Shown here in pieces: positions 12,701 through 24,557 of a DNA stretch of 64,000 nucleotides; position 1 is the first letter of the stretch, and the number at the start of each line of letters is the position of its first letter. The notes beneath the pieces are model-generated. The model worked only from the letters and a program-made list of their open reading frames with translations, made no database searches and had not been told where the DNA came from. The position numbers were made by a program, and so were the translations under genes. This stretch comes from Setophaga petechia. Lineage: Eukaryota > Chordata > Aves > Passeriformes > Parulidae. The stretch is taken from positions 6,812,501-6,876,500 of the forward strand of contig JANCRA010000010.1 of NCBI GenBank assembly GCA_024362935.1, written 5' to 3'.

Positions 12701-13710
12701 CAGGGCAGTTCCCTAAATGCCTGGCTGATGTGGCTTGGACTGGTGGCAGATCTAAATGTCTGCATGTGTCAGGAGCCACTCTAGGGATTGTTTAAGCAGT
12801 AGCATTAGTTATCATCTGTTGGATGCCCAAGCAAAGCCTTTGCTTGTAGCTGGGAGGCAGGGAGCAGATTTTCACTTCCCTGCTGTGACTGTAAGGCCAG
12901 GTAAATAGAGAAGAAGGAGACAGCAGGGGGTTTATGTGACTTGAGGAGCAAAGAAGATTGTAATGGTAAATGTTGGATTACTTTTAAAAACAAGTAGGTC
13001 ATTGAAGATACCATAGTTGGTGAACAGAAAAAGAAAAAAAAAGGTGGATTTATTCCTTGTTCTTCTAAGATTTGTTACACTCTAAAGCTCATGTCACTGC
13101 TCAGCATGCTGTCATTTTTAATTTTGGAAGTTCTTTTTTTCTGTCAGTGGTCCAGCAAGGATGACACTAGACCTGATTAGGGGCCTGGGATCTTCAAAGG
13201 TGCCTTGGTTCCCAGTTTCCTTGGGCATTATGAGTAGGCTGGGCCTTACTATAGAGCTTGCTGGGAACATCAGCTCTTATTCCATTTCCTGCTCTAGCAG
13301 GATTTGCACGAGACTCCACAGTCAACTTAAATAGTTTAAAATTCAACTTATCTTTTGTCTTCTGCCCCTTTTGCAGAGTGCTGGCATGCAAGAAAAACAT
13401 CCATCCCCATCCCTACCATTTGTAGAAAGCAACAGGTTGTTACCTAATATTCAGTGATAATAATTTGCTGTGAGGTACAGACATGGAATATTCATAGCAT
13501 TGCTACTGGGTATGTCCAATTCTGAGTAGAAATGATACCCACAATATGTTCTGAAGTGCCCAGTGACTTGGTGTTCACTGAAAAATAAATCCTAGCATGG
13601 TAATACCATTCTTACCTCTAGTGCATTTCATGGCTGATTATTAAAATTACTTTCAAACAAGTTTACTTTCACATCTCAAAACTGGAAAGAAGGAAAACAT
13701 CCAAGTTTGG
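9792..13710. other. Intronic sequence, mostly featureless
   Basis: This stretch includes a ten-T run near 10000-10010 and a short possible MIR trace at about 10366-10405 (GGAAACTGAGGCAGG, the antisense of the MIR TTTCCTCATC/CCTCAG region). A small CpG-bearing patch lies at 10726-10750 (CCGAGCGCGC). I see no exon or promoter. Confidence 0.5.
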
Positions 13711-13815
13711 CTCTGTAAATAGGAAACTGAGGCTTGGGTGAGGAAAACCCTTATTGTGCACAGCAAGTCTGATGGAGAGCTGGGGAGGGAACCTATGAAT
13801 CCTAACTCCAGGGCA
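13711..13815 (-). mobile_element. MIR SINE fragment
   Basis: The + strand contains TAGGAAACTGAGGCTTGGG, then GCACAGCAAGTCTGATG, then GAGCTGGGGAGGGAACCTAT and CCTAACTCCAGGGCAT, in that order. This is the order of the MIR core and flank read antisense (gaggaaactgaggc, cacacagct, agagctgggattcgaaccc, gactccaaagc). The preserved order of four blocks makes this the clearest MIR-like match in the window. Confidence 0.65.
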
Positions 13816-16800
13816 TATCTACCAAATGTCTTCTTTAATAACAACTGTTCACTTTGTCTCTTCTGGCTCATTACTACATCTATTAGCACTGAGCAATGAA
13901 TCCTAGGAAATGCAAAGTGAGAGAGAGAAACTTTCAGCTTTGAATTCTCCCTTAGGAAACTTATTTCTGGCAAATTTCAAAAGTGGCAGCTTCTTGTTTA
14001 TATTCATAGGGCCTGCAACACACGGCATTTTCTCTTTGGCTCTGCCCTCAGCTCCCTCCCATGACTGAAGTGATAAACCATGGTCCTCTCCTTGCCTGTG
14101 CTGTTGGTGTGAGTTTTCAGGGCTGTGCTCCTGATGCAGAGCCCGAGCAGCAGTTGATTGCCAGCTTTCCCTCCTCCTTAGATGTGTGCTAGCTCTCGAA
14201 CGACATTTTGAGGTGCCTGAAGCATTCTGTGGAAGAAAATTAATTGGTTTTGACAAACCACAGCAGTCCCTTGGGTGCCTGGGAGTGCAACGTTTATTGA
14301 AACCAGGCAGGAAATCAAAATGCTCTGGTGTTCACTCACCTCCAGTGCAGCTGTATTTAAAAAAAAATAAAAAAAGTAAAAAAATCCTTAACCTTCCTCT
14401 GGATTTTTCTCTCTGACATTTGGATCGGCCACTGACTTTCTAATAAAACCTCCTTTTTCTTTTAGAAGAGAGGTTAGTGGTTATGAAAGATGCCAGAATG
14501 ACAGCCCAGGGAGTAGATAGTCTCTGTTGACCCACAGAGCAAATGCAGCATCAGGGCAAATGTACTTGCCATTGTACTTCCACCTTGACCTGTGGCATCC
14601 CAAAGGAGGGTAGGGAATTGCAGGTTTTCAGCCCTTCTATACTTGACCTCTCTGCTTACACAACTTAATAAGGAATCAGGCTTCTCCTGCTATTGCAGTG
14701 CAGTATTAAGGAAGGATTTTTCATCACAGGTGTAGGTGTAACAACTTCAGTGCAAACCTCAGACTGAAAACACTCTGCTAGCAGAAACCTTCTCCTAGCC
14801 CCACTCTTCCAAGAGCCTGGCCTGTCTTCCTAACATATTGGTTACAATCTGATTCATTTCTAAAACATATGCTGATACCCAGTGCAAATTAAAGAAGATC
14901 CCCTTGTACATGACACATGTGTTATGTGGATGTGGGTGCCCTTCAGTCAGCCCCTGGCTTGAGGTCACTGCTCTGCTCTGTGCAGAGCTGCTGATGGGAG
15001 TCATTAAGTTGCCATCAAGTTTGAATTAATGTTGATTCACCTCTAAAAAATAACCAGCAGTGTTCTTCACACAGCTCTGGAGGCAGGGCTGGGAAATGAG
15101 GGGAGTAATTTTTAAACAAAAGCTGGTTACTGCCCAAGTGCAGTCACAAAATAGGGTTGGGGTTAGTTTTACAGGGGGTGTCCACTTGCCAGCCTGTAAA
15201 GTGGCATGTGATCCTGCTTGATGAGGCAATCTTTTTACAGGTCTTTTGGTGCTCATGGGCATCCCCTGGCATGGTGTCAGTAGAGGAAAGCCATATACTT
15301 TCAGCCTGTAGGATCAGGTTTATCATAGATGCCAGCCTCACAGACTGGAAAGAGTACTGGAGCCACTGGAAAGGCTGATTGGAAAGGATTCACAGACAAA
15401 TGATGTAATGGGAGTTACTCAGCTCCTGCAGCCCCTTATTGCAATCGATTCCGGGGGTTTAGCAGGTTCTGCTTGTGTTGTCCATCACCACAAGATTCAT
15501 ATGGGAATGGTATGGGTGCACATTCTGAATTGCAGTAAGCAATTGGGGTGTGTTAGGCAAAAGGTCCTGACGTCCTTGTGTGACCTCTGCAGCTGCAAGT
15601 GCCAGGCAGAGGTGGGACAGCAGCTTTGTCAGTGTGGTTAGAAACTCTGCAGGTGGAGCAAAGCTCCTGCTGATGTCTGGGGTGACAGAGATGGGGAAGG
15701 GATGAACAGGGGAAGCATTTGCTCCTAAAGAGCTGCTGTGGTCTGGCTGCTCTCAGCTCCTGGCAGAGGTGGAGCAGGGCTGTGTGGAGGCTGAGCAGGG
15801 CATAGATGGGGAGCCAGCCCTAGGAGGTCCTTGAGAAGAGCAGGTAATGTGACTGCGGCAGGGAGGGGAGGGGTGGCAATGGCTGCTGCCTCTGCGTCAC
15901 CCAGACGGTGACAACTCCTTAAGCAATTAATTAGCACAGCTGAGAGCCTGAGCTCAGTGCTAAAGGTGAGCTGCAGTTGTACCAGCATTCACAAAGGCTT
16001 TATTGTCTGGCCTGGGACCTTGCTGGGGCTTGTCTTGGTGTTTGTTACTGTAATACTTCTATAGGCTATTCATAATCTTGTAGAATAGCTGTAGAAGCAT
16101 TGTCTTAGAAGTCCAGCAATGTGGGAGGCCAGAGAGGGGTCATCAGCAATCCTAAATGAAGCTTTGGCAGGTCTGGATACTGCAGGAGAATTACTGCATA
16201 GGTTTCTTCTTCACCTTTTTTTCTCCTCTAATGATTCTGCTTTCTGGCATAACAATTACCTACTTTGGATATCAATGTCTATGGGAAACTGGCTCAAGCT
16301 AAAATGGTAAATTAACTGCTCTGAAGCTTATGTCCCAGATGTCAGTAGTGATAGATTCTGTCGAGTGGTTTCTAGCTAGAAAAGACTTTGAGCAGTGTCA
16401 TTTTTCATGGGAAAACTTCCCATATGCTTCTGCAAGAGGCTTTTCTGGGCAATTAAGTGACATGCTGTATGCAGAGATAACATGAATTCAGAGAGCTTTT
16501 GCACTTCGTCTTCTGTGACACAGCATACATGGGATGTCATTGGTCACCATGGGTTTGGTCCTTGGTCTCAGTTACTTCTGCAGGAGCTGGGTTTTCCACC
16601 CCTGCTGTCACCCACAACCAGCAGCACTCCTGTGGTGTTTGGTATATGAACGGTGAAGCTGGGACGAGGGAAGATCTGTGGCACAGGGAATGCCATCCTA
16701 CATCCATCCACTGAATGGCATAGTTGGCACCAAGGCCTTTCAGCTCCTGAGCCAGAGGGATGTCAGGTAACAGAGAAACAACACTGGACAAGGAGTAGGT

Positions 16801-17616
16801 GTGATGGGAGTGAAGATTTTCATGCAAATGAATGGCCACTTCTTTTTTTCTCTTACTTAAAAGACTAATAAAGTTATTCTCACAAGGAGCACCTGTCTCT
16901 GTAGGGGAAACCAAAGTGTGCAGCTGTCGACATACTGGGCAACATGACAATGAAGTCTGGGGGAAAAATCAGCAAAAATCACCATTTTTAGAGGTATGCA
17001 GAGTGTTTCATGGCCCTTAACAGAGGAAAGCTACAGCATGGATTGTGATTTGGGGGCTTTCAGAGTTCCCCCCAGAGATGACCCTCTGGTGGCACTGGTT
17101 GTGTCAGTCCCTCTATGGTTCCATCTCCTCCCAGGAGTTGAGCCCCCTGAGATTTTCCTTGCTTGACTCCTCTGTGCCAGCAGTCCTGAGGTTCCTGCTG
17201 CTTTGCATTACAGCCTTGTGTCAAGAAATCCCAGCTCCTGAGGTCAAGTGCTAAACATTGGCTTCTTTATCATATATTTACTTAGGAGGATTTCATTATA
17301 CTGAATCTACTAGCTTTGAATAAATTCACATGCAGTAAATTTATTCTTGCTCTTTCTGAAGGGACTTGTGTGCTAGAGAAAACTTTGAAGACAACCATTT
17401 ATACCAAAAGCAATTACTTTTGTGGTAATTTTGTATGTATTTTACTGCAGATACTGTATTTCTGTTTGACTACGAGCTTTATCCTAAGTGGCACTGCTGT
17501 GCTGGAAGTAGAGAAAGTCAGATGCTTGAATTTTGGGTGCCCCAACATTTTCACATTGCTAACATGGAATGTATTTGTCTGTGCACTTACTTGAACAAAC
17601 TCCACTTCTCTGAATA
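13816..17616. other. Intronic sequence, no recognised features
   Basis: A-rich simple sequence occurs at 14357-14384. The remainder is unique-looking sequence with no CpG cluster, transposon end or convincing coding potential. An isolated octamer ATGCAAAT at about 16822 is within chance expectation. Confidence 0.5.
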
Positions 17617-17655
17617 AAGCTACAGGTTGATCTTATCAAAATCCACCTGTAGCTT
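17617..17655. repeat. Perfect-arm inverted repeat / hairpin
   Basis: AAGCTACAGGT (17617-17627) is mirrored by ACCTGTAGCTT (17645-17655). After one T-C mismatch the pairing continues GAT/ATC, giving 14 of 15 paired bases around a nine-base loop. An AATAAA hexamer ends within the left edge (17613-17618 region). The stem is shorter than a usual pre-miRNA and does not extend on either side. Confidence 0.85.
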
Positions 17656-17941
17656 CTCCATGTGAAGTGGGAAGGTGGGGTTGTTTTGTTTTCTTAGTGT
17701 TGGTTGATTTTGGTAGGGGGTTTTTTGCAACACCACTGTGTCAGCTTCTGGTTATTGGATTTCTTCAGCCAGGTGCTAGAGATGGTCTTTCATGACACTG
17801 CAGAGGGCATCTCCAAGGCCTCCTCACTCAGCTCATGAGTGTCCAGGAACCACACTCTGCAATGTGGCTAACTTGAAGTATTGGCAAAAGCAGCTTACTG
17901 TGGAGGGACAGAATCTAAGAAAATAAAGATAGTGCACTAGG

Positions 17942-18145
17942 TAGTCTCACCTCTGAGGAGCTGCAGCTGTAGTAATCAGCAAAGATTAGGAACAGGCCTG
18001 CCCTTAACAGGCCACAGCTGTGTCCAATAAGAAGATGAGTGCTATAAAAGGGTCAGCTGGTTGAGAAGAGAGATGCAGTTAGTTGGCTGTGCTGAGAAGG
18101 GAGATGGAGTCAGTGCTGTGAGGAGCTGCACTTGAGAATTCACCA
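17942..18145 (+). promoter_or_regulatory. CCAAT/TATA promoter-like stretch, possibly LTR-derived
   Basis: TCCAATAAG (about 18024-18032) is followed about 15 bases later by CTATAAAAGG (about 18042-18051), an optimal TATA element. Downstream, a roughly 29-base unit is imperfectly repeated (GAGAAGAGAGATGCAG near 18063 and GAGAAGGGAGATGGAG near 18094). A 12-base direct repeat TGAGGAGCTGCA brackets the stretch at 17954-17965 and 18119-18130. This composition resembles a retroviral LTR or small promoter, but I cannot define TG...CA termini or a target-site duplication. I infer promoter-like content only; no activity is shown. Confidence 0.35.
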
Positions 18146-18624
18146 TGAAGGTATGGGAGCATTGCAATATGATGACAACAGCTTACTATATTATTTGGGA
18201 TAACAAACCTGTAAAAAATCCTTCTGCAAATAACTTTCCAATGTGTGATGGGGCAAAGCTGCATTCTTCACCTCAGCAGCTGGTTTGCTCCATGCAAACC
18301 ATAATGTCATCTACACAGGAACTCTTTCTGGTGCTGCAGTTGCAGCCCTCTGCACCCAGGATCTCCTGCAATCACTTTACCAAGTCCAAAACAAATCAGG
18401 AGGGAAAACTCAAACAAGAATTTGGGCAGTTAGGCCTGATAATCCATTAAGCCTCTCTCCACTGGTTTGCTTTACACACTATGTTTCAGCAGGTAAGTCT
18501 TGGTGGTCCTTCTGATAAGAAACAGCCATTCTTTGGGGCTGGAGATTTGGTTTACCAAACTGTTGGTTGTACAGATATCAGTGGGGATAATAGCTGTCCA
18601 TCCTACATCTAAATGTGCCCTTAG
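18145..18624 (+). pseudogene. Possible degraded coding remnant, unidentified
   Basis: One reading frame from ATG at 18145 to TAA at 18622 is interrupted only once (TAA at 18448) across 160 codons, where random sequence would give several stops. A second frame is also open at 18273-18515. The composition looks protein-like (for example FFGAGDLVYQTVGC in the distal part). I recognise no family. It follows directly on the promoter-like stretch, so a decayed retrocopy or an endogenous retroviral piece are both possible, as is chance. No poly-A tail or target duplication is visible. Confidence 0.25.
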
Positions 18625-20445
18625 CATTTCCAGAGGGCAAACATGCATGACTCCTTTTGAGAATGGACAACAGAAAACTGGAGGAATGTGTACTAAGAGA
18701 GGCATGGTCATATTAAAATCCAGAAGGGTGTCTTTATTTTTTATTTCATCTTAAGTTTCTTGTTAAAAAGATTCATTTCATTTAAAAGTGGCTTATTAAC
18801 TAGTTTAGAAAAGGAAAACCAAACCAAAAACCTTAAAGAAATGTAGGTCCCTGTTAAATTGCAAATTCTGTGTTCCATGCTGGATTATTGTTTTATGGGG
18901 GAACCAGTGATAATTATGCTGTACATATCTACATATTGTACCAGAAAGCAAAAACTGTTTTCCAGGGGAATCTATTATATAGAAAAAAATATTTCATAAT
19001 AAGCTATTGCAGTATATAATATTTGTGCTCAAGCCTGAATCTGAGATAAACATAAGATGTGTCATCTGAACAGCCCTCAACATCCCAGTCTAAATTTTGT
19101 GGCTATCTTTAACCCTTGCAATAGACTGATGAGGGAAATCACTTTAACCTTCCTATTATTACTGCAAGGAATTAGACAGAAACATTCATCTGAGCATTTT
19201 TATGGCATGAGAATGTTGTGGTGTTTTCTGGGCTGTTCATTATCCACTCACATCTGGAGGAATCACATCCCACTTGACTTTTGACCTTTTCTCCTTGCAT
19301 GGCATTTGGTTTAGGATTTAATGACAAATAAAAAGTTTATTTCTGGGTCAGTCGGCCTGTGAAGTTTCAGTTGGTCCAGATAGGGCACAAGCTTGAGCAG
19401 GTTTGCTATCAAAAGGAAGGAAAGACTTTTGTGATTCAGGTACTAAGTAGTTGCTCATCTGTGGCTAGGTCCTGTCTCTGTCCTAGCCTGCTCTGGGAGC
19501 CTGGGCAGGATTTCTGCATCTTCCTGGTGCAGCAATCTATTGCTGGATTTCTCTCCCACAGTGAGGATTTCTGAATTCACATTCACTGGGTGTTAGTGAC
19601 GCCTGCCCCAGAAAAATCTAGGGACAAACTGCACATTGTTGGTTATTTTCAAGAGGAAACCAAAAGAAAAGTAAGCACACTGAGAGTGCTTTGTAATTCA
19701 CATTTTGAAATTGGCACTTAATAGGTTGAAATTAGCATGAACTGAAAGCAAAGAAAAACTTTGGGCACAACAGGGCTTTGCAGTACTTTTTGGGAATTCA
19801 GGGAGAAGTACATTTTGGCAGATTTTCTAGTTGCAGCTTCTCATGTGCTATTATAGCCCTCTTCATGGGGATCCAGCAAACCCTGGAGAAATAAATCACA
19901 CATGTGAAGCCACTTAAATCTTCCTCATGCCAGGCTTCTAAATGGGGGGCTAAGGCTCAAGCTGCTTCTAGTTATTGTGGTCTGTCTCAGTTTAAGTTAT
20001 TTTTCTCATGAAAGACTGAGCAGAAGTGAAATTGGTGCTGTAATAAAAGGTGTCCCTATTTCATAAGGACCTTAAAAGCAGCTGCTGAGGACAAACATTA
20101 GCCTAAGAAGGTCTCCAGGGGTTGGCTTTGACGGAGGTAATCTTTCTTGTAATACCATTCCTAATGTGGATCTCTGTTAGCTATATGCAGTAATTTCTTC
20201 CCCTGTATTTGTTCTGATATATCTCTAGGGCTGCTTGTATGTGCTGTAGAGTATTTACTGTGTTTCTTTCCTTCCATCTATTGTGCTGGGGTCTTGTAAT
20301 ATGTATCTGTTGCAGATCTGTTCTCTTCTAAATGTGTAGTGTACTTCCTAGTTTCTCCCTTACTCCTTGCAGAAGGTTTGTCTTTTCCTCAAATGTCCTT
20401 CTGAGCTGAGGGTACATCAAACTGCACTTCCAGTTCCTGTTCATG
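18625..20445. other. AT-rich intronic sequence, no recognised features
   Basis: The stretch is notably AT-rich around 18750-19050. I see no transposon ends, exons or structured repeats. Confidence 0.5.
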
Positions 20446-20757
20446 GAAGGGAGCTCTAAGAAAAATGGGGAGAGACTATTTGCAAGGGCATGGAGTGATA
20501 GGACAAGAGGGAATGTCTTCAACTGAGAGTAGGCTTATATTAGATATTAAAATATCTTCCCTGTGAGATGGTGAGGCCCTGGCACAGGTTGCCCAGAGAA
20601 GCTGTGGCTGCCCCTGGATCCCTGGAAGTGTTGCAGGCCAGGTGGGATGGGGCTCTGAGAAACCTGGGCTAGTGGAAGGTGTTTCTGGCCATAGCAAGGG
20701 GGTTGAAACGAGGTGATCTTTCAAGTCCCTTCCAACCCAAACCATTCTGTGATTTGC
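20446..20757 (+). mobile_element. CR1 LINE, 5'-truncated 3' end
   Basis: The sequence follows the avian CR1 3' tail in order: GGACAAGAGGGAATG, GTGAGGCCCTGGCACAGGTT, GCCCAGAGAAGCTGTGG, and GTCCCTTCCAACCCAAACC followed by ATTCTGTGATT. It is about 310 bp, severely 5'-truncated as most CR1 copies are, with no coding capacity. The open frames on the opposite strand here are antisense CR1 and not genes. Only one trace of the terminal ATTCTRTG octamer remains. Confidence 0.92.
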
Positions 20758-22900
20758 AGCATTGGGAACAGGACTGAAAGAGCAGAACAGCAATGGCTGC
20801 CTCAGTACCTTCTGATCCTCACTGGTGGCTCCTGTTCAGATATGCCTGATGTCCAACAGATATTCAGGGGTTTAGCTGGAGTAGCTGCAGTCTCAAATCT
20901 GTTGCATTTGGTTCTGGCCTATTTTCCCAGTCAGCGAATCCTTCCTGTTTGCTATTTGTATCTCCAGTCCTGACACCAGCTGTTAACAAGTGGCATCTTG
21001 ATGCTTTGTGATGTCTGGAGGTGGTTTAGGAATGTTCTTACTCCTACTTCTCTTTCTTTGCATCAGTTTTGCTATATGGATGATACCATAATAGAATAAC
21101 ACTTCACGGAGGAGTCTGTTGGATTTTGTTTTGACTATTACTGCTTGATTGCATTTGGCATTGTTTTTTCCTGTTTTTTTTTTTTCTTTTTTCTATGCTT
21201 TGGATTTTTTGGTCAAAAAATAGTTGAGACATCCTCAACTATGATAGATCAAATGTTCTTTAGGAATAATGTCAGAACTCTTGTTCAAATCTTCCCCTGC
21301 CTCTGCACTCCAGAATTTATCAACCTCCCTATGCCCCACTGCAGTGTCAGTGCAGATGATTTCTTCTGTGTGTCATTTACAGCTGGCCTGCCTGTCTGGC
21401 CATTTGTCTAGAAAATCTAGATAGCTGGTCAGAGGAATTCCACACCACTGACTTAGCTGAGCTGTGGGGAACTCTCATCATCTCTGACCTTTTGTTTGCT
21501 CCAGCTCAACAGAGGGGTGTGGCATTCAGGCTGGGTCTGTGTCACATCCATGGTGTGCAAGGAAATCATTCTTGCATCTCTGCTGCTGTCTCTTCTGAAG
21601 AGCAGCTCACAGCTGTAATTTCTGCAGTCAGAGGGACTTGGCAAGTGGTGGATTGACAGGATTGTCCAAACTGTCCCAGAGAGGGCCCTGGAGATTGCTG
21701 GGTGTCAGCCAGTGCCAGACCTCTGCTGCTTTCCTGGGAGACTTGGGGCTGTCTGTTGTCACCTGTCTGTTGTCCCCCAGGAAGGAAAGGGATCCAGCTG
21801 ACCAAACCCAATCACTTTGTCAATGAGGATAAATAAATAAGGATCATAATCCAATTGTTATGGCAATTGCAATGCAGCAAACTTGAGGCAACTTTCCAAA
21901 GTTTCTATATTTATATCTCGCTCATTTAAAGCAGAAGGAGGCAGACCAGCTTTTGCCAGCCTTTCCCATGTTTCAGGCAACTCACATTGGCAGCTCACAC
22001 AAACTTCTTATGGGTGTCAGCAGGACCATCTCTTTTACTGTGTTTACTGGTGTGGTCTGCCTCTACTTCCAGGGGCTGATGGTGACTTACAAAAATAATA
22101 AATGCATAATAAATAATAAAGACCTTCTTGGCACTATAGTTCCCAGCTGTAGCATTGACTTCACCCATTCAGTACAAAGCTTGTACAACAGGTGGTGATC
22201 CCTTGTACCAAAACTATGGGAAATCAGAAGTATTTAATTTAAAGTCAAAGTCCACAGTCTTTTTAATGTGAAAATATAGCAGAGCACAGTACTTAGGACT
22301 ATGGGTGGAGGAATCCTCTGAAAGTCTGTAAGGAAATCTGAAGAAGATTGATTACTAATTATCAAGTCCTTTCAGGAGTTTGTCTTAGTTTTTTTTATGT
22401 TTCAAATTACGATAGCCAGATAATGAAGACAAATTTTCCATAGCTGTAACTGAAAGCTTGGTACAGGTTGTACTTGAGGCAGCTGGGTCATCCTTTGGTT
22501 AAATTATTAAATATTCCTGCATCTCATTACTCGGGTACAATGCAGTGAAGTCAGCAGCACATCACCTGCAAGCTGGGGGCTAATGTGACCTTAGAACTCC
22601 TGTGCAGGTGACTTGTGTGTGATCCACTGATCCCTGGCTGATGGGAGTCCTTGATCTCTGTCCTTCTCCCTGTGTATCAACCCACTGATTATTGGTGCCT
22701 TGTGCAGTGGGACACCCCACAGCCAAGGGCTTCCCCAGCAGAGCTGCCGTGCCCCCCTGTGCCCCTGGTCAGGGCTGCAGGGCTGTTGGGGCAGCTCTGG
22801 GGACACACAGGTGTCAGGCCCACAGGACTGATGTCCCCCTGGTCTCCTCCTGCAGACAGACCTGTGTTCCTGTGCTCACTGCCAAAGCCATAAAATCAAT
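20758..22900. other. Intronic sequence with T-rich simple repeat
   Basis: A T-rich tract (about 21174-21193, broken by C) and an AATAAT/AATAAA-rich patch (about 22091-22130) are the only low-complexity features. I see no exon, CpG island or transposon. Confidence 0.5.
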
Positions 22901-24266
22901 TAGAAATTAAAGGCCAGATTCATGAGTTCACTTCAGCTGCTCTAGTGGTACAAACCAGCTGCAAATTCAGCTTTTATGCTGTTGCTACTTTTCCCAGCTT
23001 TTATGTGTTAGCAGCTTTGCTTTTAAAAGCAGTTTTTAAATGGCTTGAGATTGATGCTTTACTTCAAAGTGCTAACAAATATTGCATTGCAAATTCTTCC
23101 TTGGGCAACTCCATTACTTTTTTTTAAAATAATTTTGAAAACAAAGGATATTCTTCAGGGGAAAGCTGTGCTAAGGTGAATGATGTTTCTGAGTGTGCAC
23201 ATCAGTGCAATGTGAACAGAGCATTTCAGTGCCAATGATTGCATCTAAACCCAGGATTTGCACAATTTAGAACACCCATTATGATGTATAATTCTGTTAG
23301 GCTAAGGAGCTCTTAGGTAAAACCAAAAGAAGTCCCAATTCAAAAGCTAGTACAATTTCTCTGCTCTTGTCAGAATTCGTCGAGTCATGTGAGAGTTTGA
23401 TATTTTTAAGATTTTAAAAATTAATTGTGATGGTGATTTTATGAAATGTGGTGATTTTATTGTTAACTTCATACTGAAAGTACCTATTCTCACTTCTTTT
23501 TCTAATTTTAAGCAAAAATACAGCAATCACTATTAAGGTTTAGGAACTCTAGCTAAGCAGCACATTTTAAAACATAATATATTTAAAAATACAGTCCCAC
23601 ATTATGTAACTGCCACGCAATTTAATTTTGGATGGTTTCACTGTGCATTTCGGGTTGCAGATATTGCTAGCTTTGCAGTCCAGTCTAGTGTTAAAACATT
23701 GAATTTCCTGATTCCATCATGCGTGTTCTTTCACAGTTGCTTTTAAATATTTCATCCAAAATTACTGATATACCTGCTCTGCTTTATAATGCTTTTTAGG
23801 GAGCTAATGAAAACTCTTTGGGATTTGTAGAGGTTTTCTCCTGTTTAAATTGGTAATTACTCTTCTCACTTAGCTCTGTCTTAAGATATATTTATTACAA
23901 CCGAAATCCTCTGGTGCGAAAAATTGCCCCAGCTTTATATCTGGTTTAGCAGGTCATTAAACAATTGGCTTTTCTCTAAAAGCATCCTAACTATGGTTTT
24001 CCAAAGTTTGTAAGTGACCGGTTCCATATGTCTGCATAAGACAAGTATTAAACCATCTGACAAGTTAAATCAAAAATCAGACTGAGAGAGGGGACAAGGG
24101 AGGCGAGATTATATAACCCTCTTTACTTGAACAAGTCGAAATCTCACTGTTTTCCCCAAATAAGCAATGTGCTCTGTCAGCACAACAGTAAAGCATGCGT
24201 GTGCATATTCATCCCAATCTATACAGCCATACATTTGTGTAATTAATCAGGGTTGGGGGGAAAACA

Positions 24267-24286
24267 CATTTGCATCTATGCAAATG
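24267..24286. promoter_or_regulatory. Inverted pair of POU octamer motifs
   Basis: The 20 bases CATTTGCATCTATGCAAATG form two octamers (ATTTGCAT and ATGCAAAT) in inverted orientation separated by CT, each extended by one matching flanking base. POU-family factors (Oct proteins) bind this octamer, and paired arrangements can bind dimers. A random palindrome with nine-base arms at this spacing is expected about 0.2 times per 64 kb, and one made of octamers far less often. Confidence 0.5.
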
Positions 24287-24547
24287 CTCTTCCAAAAAAA
24301 TGAAGCAAGGAGAGACAGTGCCAGGTAATCACAGCAGCTCCCCTTGCTCAGTGCAGCAGGTCGGGCACGTGAGCATCCCCGGGTGGATGAAGGAAGGGAA
24401 TTTGGCTATTAATTAGTGAGTTCAGTGGCCTTTGTGCACCGTGTGACTGTGCCTGCCCAGGGCAGCGGTGTGTGCCTGCGGGGGCAGCCTACGTGTTGCA
24501 GGCAGTGTTGTGTTGATGATGGCTCCTTTGCTCTCGGGAAGATTAAC

Positions 24548-24557
24548 CTATTTTTAG
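24548..24557. promoter_or_regulatory. MEF2 consensus site
   Basis: CTATTTTTAG matches the MEF2 consensus CTA(A/T)4TAG exactly. About one such match per 65 kb is expected by chance, so on its own it is weak. It is listed because it lies 260 bp from the octamer pair. Confidence 0.3.

Noticed and set aside
16822..16829. Isolated ATGCAAAT octamer
   Set aside because: About two octamers are expected by chance on both strands in this length; nothing nearby supports it.
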